Below are positions 39,168-43,779 of a stretch of 43,779 bases of DNA, in pieces. The stretch covers positions 1-43,779 of the forward strand of contig NZ_VFIL01000020.1 in assembly GCF_007858285.1 (NCBI RefSeq), written 5' to 3'. Position numbers and translations under genes: made by a program. The notes under the pieces were generated by a model, which did not search any database, was not told where the DNA came from, and saw nothing but the letters and a program-made list of their open reading frames with translations. Source of the stretch: Pseudomonas brenneri. GTDB lineage: Bacteria > Pseudomonadota > Gammaproteobacteria > Pseudomonadales > Pseudomonadaceae. Position 1 is the stretch's first letter, and every line of letters begins with the position of its first letter.

Positions 39168-40067
39168 CTCGCCAAACAGCGCCTTGTACTGACCGGCAAA
39201 GTGGCTCAGGTGGTAAAAGCCCCATTGGGCCGCCGCGTCGCCAATGCTCAATTCGGCCGGCGACGACATGACCAGGCGGCGTCGCACCGCATTCAGGCGC
39301 ACGCTGCGCAAGTAGTCCACCGGGCTGGTGCTGGTGATGGTCTGGAAGCTGTATTGCAGGGCGCGCCGGCTGACGTGCAGGCGTTCGCACAGATCGACAA
39401 TGGTGATGGGCTCGTCGTGGCTTTCGAGGGCGATCTGCTGGCTCATCTTTACCAGGTACTGGCGCGTGGGGGCGCTGGGCCGCCGACGTTTTTCAGGGTT
39501 CTCGACGCTCCCCAGCAGATCGAGGAAACCACTGAGCAAGCCATGTTCCATGAGTTTGGCCGTGGCTTCATTGAAGTGTTGTGGCGGGCAATCCAGTGCC
39601 TGGCCAAGTTGCAGGCGTACACGCTGGTACACCTCACGGGTGCGCTGCCATGGTGACTGCAGCGACGGTGCGGCGGTCAACTGCCGGTAGCTACGGGGGC
39701 TCAGGTTCAGCGCGGCCAGTGCCAGGACCTGCTGGCGGGCAAAGGTCGCGGCAAAGACCTGGGTGTTCTCCGGGGCATGGAACATGAACTCTTCGTGGTT
39801 GTTCAGGATTGCCAGGCAGTCCTGCGTACCGTGGCTGTCGGTGCACAGTGGAATCGAAAAGCACATGCGCTCGGCGGGTGACTGGCCGTATTGCACGATG
39901 CGCCGGTTCAATTGCTCGTGGAATATCTGGAAGTGCCCGCTGCACAGTTGCCGCAAGCGGCTGGCAAACAGGCCGGGGGACAGTTGGTCGTAGGTCTGCT
40001 CCCAGTCATGCACCGAGCGCGCGTGCTGGCTGGCGTCGGTAAAGCTAAGGCTTTCGATCTGCGTCAT
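39138..40067 (-). CDS. AraC-family transcriptional regulator
   Basis: A 309-residue AraC/XylS regulator. The start ATG at 40067 has GTG at 40076 as alternative. The N-terminal sensing domain (about 1-200) carries SVHDWEQTYDQLSPGLFASR. The C-terminal domain has two helix-turn-helix motifs (ITIVDLCERLHVSRRALQYS and the second around ELSIGDAAAQWGFYHLSHFA), ending FGELPSQTLRQR. The N-domain is similar to EutR-type regulators. It is divergent from the aminotransferase-dehydrogenase pair across a 199-bp gap, so it probably activates them in response to an amine. Confidence 0.88.
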   Translation of the reverse strand: MTQIESLSFTDASQHARSVHDWEQTYDQLSPGLFASRLRQLCSGHFQIFHEQLNRRIVQYGQSPAERMCFSIPLCTDSHGTQDCLAILNNHEEFMFHAPENTQVFAATFARQQVLALAALNLSPRSYRQLTAAPSLQSPWQRTREVYQRVRLQLGQALDCPPQHFNEATAKLMEHGLLSGFLDLLGSVENPEKRRRPSAPTRQYLVKMSQQIALESHDEPITIVDLCERLHVSRRALQYSFQTITSTSPVDYLRSVRLNAVRRRLVMSSPAELSIGDAAAQWGFYHLSHFAGQYKALFGELPSQTLRQR

Positions 40068-40266
40068 GGTCGTCACCGGTGCGCGGGTGTCCGCCCGTTA
40101 TTGAAATGTCCGTCGGCGGTGCGGCATCAATACATCACGGTTGCCCCCGGTCCTGCAACCGCTGCAAAAGTGTGCCGATTTGGGATAACGGCCCAGGCAC
40201 CTCGCTCCCTACAGTCCAGGCTGGCCCGAAACCTCTCGGCCCACCTCTTTGGAAGGGAGTGCAATC

Positions 40267-41613
40267 ATGTACGCGCATTATCAGAACGCCGAAAAAAAAT
40301 TCTGGCACCCGATGCGAGCGGCCGCGGCCGTTGCGGGGGAACAGACCCTGATCATTGCCAGGGGCAATGGCAACTACGTCACCGATATCCATGGCTGGCG
40401 CATGCTCGACGGCATCGCCGGGTTGTGGAACGTCAACGTCGGTCATAACCGTGAAAGCGTCAAGCAGGCGATCCACCGCCAGATGGATGAGCTGGCGTAC
40501 TACCAGACCTTCGACGGCATTGCCCATCCCAGGGTGTATGACCTGGCTGAACGCTTGACCGGCATGTTTGCCCAGGAAGACATGCAGCGAGTGCTGTTTT
40601 CCAGTGGTGGCTCCGATGCCATTGAAACTGCATTGAAAATGAGCCGCCAGTATTGGATTGCCGTCGGGGAGCCCGAGCGCACACGGTTTCTGTCGTTGCG
40701 CAACGGCTATCACGGCGTGCACATGGGGGGCACCTCGGTCGGTGGGATCAGTGCCTATCAATTCAACCATGGGCCGCTGCTGGCGGGCTGCACGTTGCTG
40801 GATGCTCCGTGGTCCTATCGCAACCCGTGGGACTGCGAAGACCCGCAGGCCCTGACCAGTCACTGCATTCTCCAATTGGAAGAGCAGATCCGCGCGCTAG
40901 GGCCGCAGACAATTGCAGCGTTCATCGCAGAGCCGGTGCAGGGCGCGGGCGGGGTGATTGTCCCGCCTGCAGGCTACTGGCCGCAGCTGCGTGCGGTGTG
41001 CGATCGCTACGGCATTTTGTTGATCGCCGATGAAGTGGTCACCGGTTTTGGCCGTACCGGCTCGATGCTGGGGTCGCGGGGTTGGGGCGTGGCGCCTGAC
41101 ATTCTGTGCCTGGCCAAGGGCATTTCCGCCGGCTACATCCCCTTGGGCGCCACGGTGTTCAATGGGCGCATTGCCCGGGCCATCGAAACCGCCGAAAACT
41201 TCGGCCAGGTGATCATGCACGGCTACACCTACAGCGGCCATCCGACGGCTTGCGCGGCCTCCCTGGCGGTGTTGGATATCGTCGAGCAGGAGAACCTGCC
41301 GGGCAATGCGGCGAAGGTCGGCGCCTATCTGCTGGAGCGGCTCAAGCCCCTGAGCGAACGCTTTGAGGTGGTCGGCGAGGTGCGGGGCAAAGGCCTGATG
41401 CTGGCCCTGGACCTGGTGAGCGACAAGCGTCTGCGCACCCCCGTGGACCCGGCCGAGGGCTACGCCTCGCGCCTGGCGGAACGGGTACGCCTGGAGGGGG
41501 TGCTGGTACGTCCGGTGGGCACCAAGATCATCCTGTCGCCCCCCCTGACCCTGACGCTCGAAGAAGCCGACCTGATCTGCCATGCCCTGGAAACCGGCCT
41601 GGCCAATACCTGA
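40267..41613 (+). CDS. Class III aminotransferase (omega-amino acid / amine transaminase)
   Basis: A 448-residue PLP enzyme that moves an amino group from an amine or omega-amino acid to pyruvate or another 2-oxo acid. ATG at 40267 follows GGGAG. Key elements: VLFSSGGSDAIETALKMSRQ, FIAEPVQGAGGVIVPPAGYW, the cofactor Asp in LLIADEVVTGFGRTG, and the PLP lysine Lys284 in ILCLAKGISAGYIPLGATVF. It is followed after 61 bp by an aldehyde dehydrogenase, which would oxidise the resulting aldehyde. The substrate is unknown; putrescine, phenylethylamine and taurine-like amines are options. Confidence 0.92.
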   Translation: MYAHYQNAEKKFWHPMRAAAAVAGEQTLIIARGNGNYVTDIHGWRMLDGIAGLWNVNVGHNRESVKQAIHRQMDELAYYQTFDGIAHPRVYDLAERLTGMFAQEDMQRVLFSSGGSDAIETALKMSRQYWIAVGEPERTRFLSLRNGYHGVHMGGTSVGGISAYQFNHGPLLAGCTLLDAPWSYRNPWDCEDPQALTSHCILQLEEQIRALGPQTIAAFIAEPVQGAGGVIVPPAGYWPQLRAVCDRYGILLIADEVVTGFGRTGSMLGSRGWGVAPDILCLAKGISAGYIPLGATVFNGRIARAIETAENFGQVIMHGYTYSGHPTACAASLAVLDIVEQENLPGNAAKVGAYLLERLKPLSERFEVVGEVRGKGLMLALDLVSDKRLRTPVDPAEGYASRLAERVRLEGVLVRPVGTKIILSPPLTLTLEEADLICHALETGLANT

Positions 41614-41674
41614 TCTCCCCTTGAACGGCGCCCATTGGGCGCCGCACTGACGATTGCCTTCAGGAGTCCTGTTG

Positions 41675-43162
41675 ATGAGTGACATTGCCTTGCTGCCTGC
41701 GGTTACCGAATTTCTTGCCCGTGTACCGGCCAACTTTATAGAAGGGGCTTACCAGCCCAGTACGTCCACACAGCGAATCGCCGTGCGAAACCCTGCGACC
41801 GGCCAGGTGATCAGCCATATCCTCGATGCCAGCGACGAGGATATCGAGCATGCCGTCGCCAGTGCGCGCAAGGCGTTCAAGGGCGCGTGGGCGGACACCT
41901 CGCCCTACGCCCGAGGTGTGATCCTTAACCGATTTGCCGATTTGCTTGAGGTGCATGCCGAGGAGTTGGCGCAGTTGGAAACCCTGTGCTCGGGCAAGTC
42001 GATCAACCTGTCACGCGGCCTGGAAATGGCCCAGAGCGTGGTGTTCCTGCGCTACTTCGCGGGCTGGGCGAGCAAGATCAACGGCCAGACCATGAGCCCC
42101 TCGATTCCGTCCATGGGCGGCGAGCAGTACCTGGCCTACACCCTGCGTGAACCCGTGGGCGTGGTCGCCGGGATTGTGCCGTGGAATTTCTCGGTGATGA
42201 TCGGCATCTGGAAGATTGCCAGCGCGCTGGTCACCGGTTGCACCATTGTGATCAAGCCCAGTGAGTTCACGCCCTTGGCGTTGTTGCGGGTGGCTGAGCT
42301 GGCGTTCGAGGCGGGCGTGCCGGCCGGCGCATTTAACGTGGTCAACGGGACAGGACAGGTGGGGCAGCAATTGATCGCCCATGCCGCAATCAGCAAAGTC
42401 GCGTTCACCGGGTCTGTACCGACCGGGATCGCCGTGGGCAAGGCGGCGATGGCCGCCGACCTGACGCGCGCGACCCTGGAGCTGGGCGGCAAGAACCCGG
42501 CGGCGTTGTTGGCCGATGTCGATATGGACCAGGCCGTGACCGGGATGGTGCAGATGGCTTATGTGCATCAGGGCCAGGTGTGCGCCGCGCCGGAACGTCT
42601 TTATGTACACCGCTCACGGGTCAGCGAGTTCCTGGAAAAGCTCGGGCAGGCCCTGAGTACCTTGAAGATTGGCTCACCCCTCGATGAAAGCACCCAGTTT
42701 GGCCCGCTGGCCAACCAGGCGCACCTGGAAAAGATCCTCGACTTCTTCGCCAGGGCCAATCAGAACAACACGGTAATCTGCGGTGCCAAGGCCATTGACC
42801 GGCCGGGCTACTTTGTCGAACCGACGCTGATCCTGGCCAATGGCCCGGATGATCCTTTGCTGCGGGAAGAGGCGTTCGGTCCGGTACTCTGTGTATTGCC
42901 CTACGACACAGAGGAGGAGCTGGTGACCCTGATGAACGACTCGCCCTACGGCCTCACGGCCAGTGTCTGGACCAACAACTTGTCCAAGGCATTGCGCCTG
43001 ATCCCGCAAATAGAGGCCGGTACGGTATGGGTCAATATGCACACCTTTCTGGACCCGGCACTGCCGTTTGGCGGGGTCAAGGCGTCGGGTGTGGGCAGGG
43101 AATTTGGTGATGCGTTTATAGAGGCCTATACCGAGCTCAAGTCGGTGATGATTCGCTATTAG
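41675..43162 (+). CDS. Aldehyde dehydrogenase (phenylacetaldehyde-dehydrogenase-like)
   Basis: A 495-residue NAD(P)-dependent dehydrogenase of the ALDH superfamily. ATG at 41675 has CAGGAG at good spacing. The nucleotide motif is VVAGIVPWNFSVMIGIWKIA, followed by IKPSEFTPL; the catalytic Glu269 is in TLELGGKNP and the nucleophile Cys303 in HQGQVCAAPERLYV. The end is YTELKSVMIRY. FeaB and related aryl- or alkyl-aldehyde dehydrogenases share these features. With the upstream transaminase it would turn an amine to a carboxylic acid. The last 17 bases of this gene recur in the repeat units downstream. Confidence 0.92.
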   Translation: MSDIALLPAVTEFLARVPANFIEGAYQPSTSTQRIAVRNPATGQVISHILDASDEDIEHAVASARKAFKGAWADTSPYARGVILNRFADLLEVHAEELAQLETLCSGKSINLSRGLEMAQSVVFLRYFAGWASKINGQTMSPSIPSMGGEQYLAYTLREPVGVVAGIVPWNFSVMIGIWKIASALVTGCTIVIKPSEFTPLALLRVAELAFEAGVPAGAFNVVNGTGQVGQQLIAHAAISKVAFTGSVPTGIAVGKAAMAADLTRATLELGGKNPAALLADVDMDQAVTGMVQMAYVHQGQVCAAPERLYVHRSRVSEFLEKLGQALSTLKIGSPLDESTQFGPLANQAHLEKILDFFARANQNNTVICGAKAIDRPGYFVEPTLILANGPDDPLLREEAFGPVLCVLPYDTEEELVTLMNDSPYGLTASVWTNNLSKALRLIPQIEAGTVWVNMHTFLDPALPFGGVKASGVGREFGDAFIEAYTELKSVMIRY

Positions 43163-43779
43163 TTGTCGGAGCGAGCTTGCTCGCGAAAAGCGTTAACGAT
43201 AATGCAGCGCCAACAGGTAGCCCGTGGCGCTTGTGGGATTTTCGCGAGCAAGCTCGCTCCTACAGAAATTGGTGATGATCCGCTATTGATTCACACCACG
43301 TAGTTGTCGGAGCGAGCTTGCTCGCGAAAAACGTTAACGATAACGCAGCGCCAACAGGTAGCCCGTGGCGCTTGTGGGATTTTCGCGAGCAAGCTCGCTC
43401 CTACAGAAATTGGTGATGATCCGCTATTGATTCACGCCATGCAGTTGTAGGAGCGAGCTTGCTCGCGAAAAACGTTAACGATAACGCAGCGCCAACAGGT
43501 AGCTCATGGCACTTGTGGGATTTTCGCGAGCAAGCTCGCTCCTACAGAGATTGGTGATGATCCGCTATTGATTCACGCCATGCAGTTGTCGGAGCGAGCT
43601 TGCTCGCGAAAAACGTTAACGATAACGCAGCGCCAACAGGTAGCTCATGGCACTTGTGGGATTTTCGCGAGCAAGCTCGTGCCTACAGAAATTGGTGATG
43701 ATCCGCTATTGATTCACGCCATGTAGTTGTAGGAGCGAGCTTGCTCGCGAAAAACGTTAACGATAACGCAGCGCCAACA
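43161..43779 (+). repeat. Tandem array of 141-bp REPIN units (four complete, fifth cut by the window edge)
   Basis: Units begin at 43161, 43302, 43443, 43584 and 43725, a constant period of 141 bp. In unit 1 the inverted REP arms are GGAGCGAGCTTGCTCGCGAA (43168 on) and its mirror ending at 43260, with about 49 bp between, including CGTTAACG. Units differ by few substitutions: 1 and 2 share GCCCGTGGCGCTTG, 3 and 4 share GCTCATGGCACTTG, and unit 4 has one arm altered (CTCGTGCC). Each repeat spacer carries GGTGATGATCCGCTATT, a near copy of the end of the aldehyde dehydrogenase gene. The array continues past the window. Confidence 0.95.

Overview
The window looks like the chromosome of a fluorescent Pseudomonas, probably of the P. 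fluorescens group. The evidence is the order thrS-infC-rpmI-rplT-pheS-pheT-ihfA-merR-tRNA-Pro, an RsmE-type CsrA paralogue, an rbsBACRKD cluster with a secreted nucleoside hydrolase, a mexCD/nfxB locus, two REP families of Pseudomonas type (GTAGGAGCCGGCTTGCCGGC and GGAGCGAGCTTGCTCGCG), and several Pseudomonas-restricted small proteins (DUF1654, DUF2388). Codon use is GC-rich apart from the islet at 29-33 kb.

Layout. 1-127: left end of an IS3-family element (start of orfA, terminal repeat). 162-284: a 40-residue lipoprotein missed by length-filtered gene finding. 425-4309: FecI-type sigma, FecR-type anti-sigma and an STN-containing TonB-dependent siderophore receptor. 4607-6919: DUF969, DUF979 and pyroglutamyl peptidase, a likely 5-oxoproline release and transport module, then a HAD phosphatase. 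7685-10302: small conserved proteins, rsmE, a lipoprotein, endonuclease I and a DUF1654 protein. 10508-11596: periplasmic glutaminase-asparaginase with an Anr-box-like site upstream. 12113-19079: ribose operon ending in a periplasmic nucleoside hydrolase. 19113-21121: small proteins, an I78-type inhibitor lipoprotein and a cold-shock protein. 21473-28928: the translation operon and tRNA-Pro(GGG).

28917-32891 is a cargo islet bounded by a 16-bp repeat of the tRNA-Pro 3' end. It carries a MerR regulator with a divergent nitroreductase, a truncated phage-type adenine methylase and an MFS permease, but no recognisable integrase. Next come a DUF2388 protein, two overlapping small genes, mexD-mexC facing nfxB (no oprJ), an AraC regulator, an aminotransferase and an aldehyde dehydrogenase. 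The window ends inside a tandem array of 141-bp REPIN units that include a copy of the last bases of the aldehyde dehydrogenase gene.

I found no defence locus, CRISPR array or clearly new multi-gene system. The most unusual items are the tandem REPIN array, the integrase-less tRNA islet, the oprJ-less mexCD locus, and RNA-level control signals (RsmE sites on rsmE, an ATT start for infC, a structured thrS leader). All functional calls come from reading motifs by eye; no database search was run.
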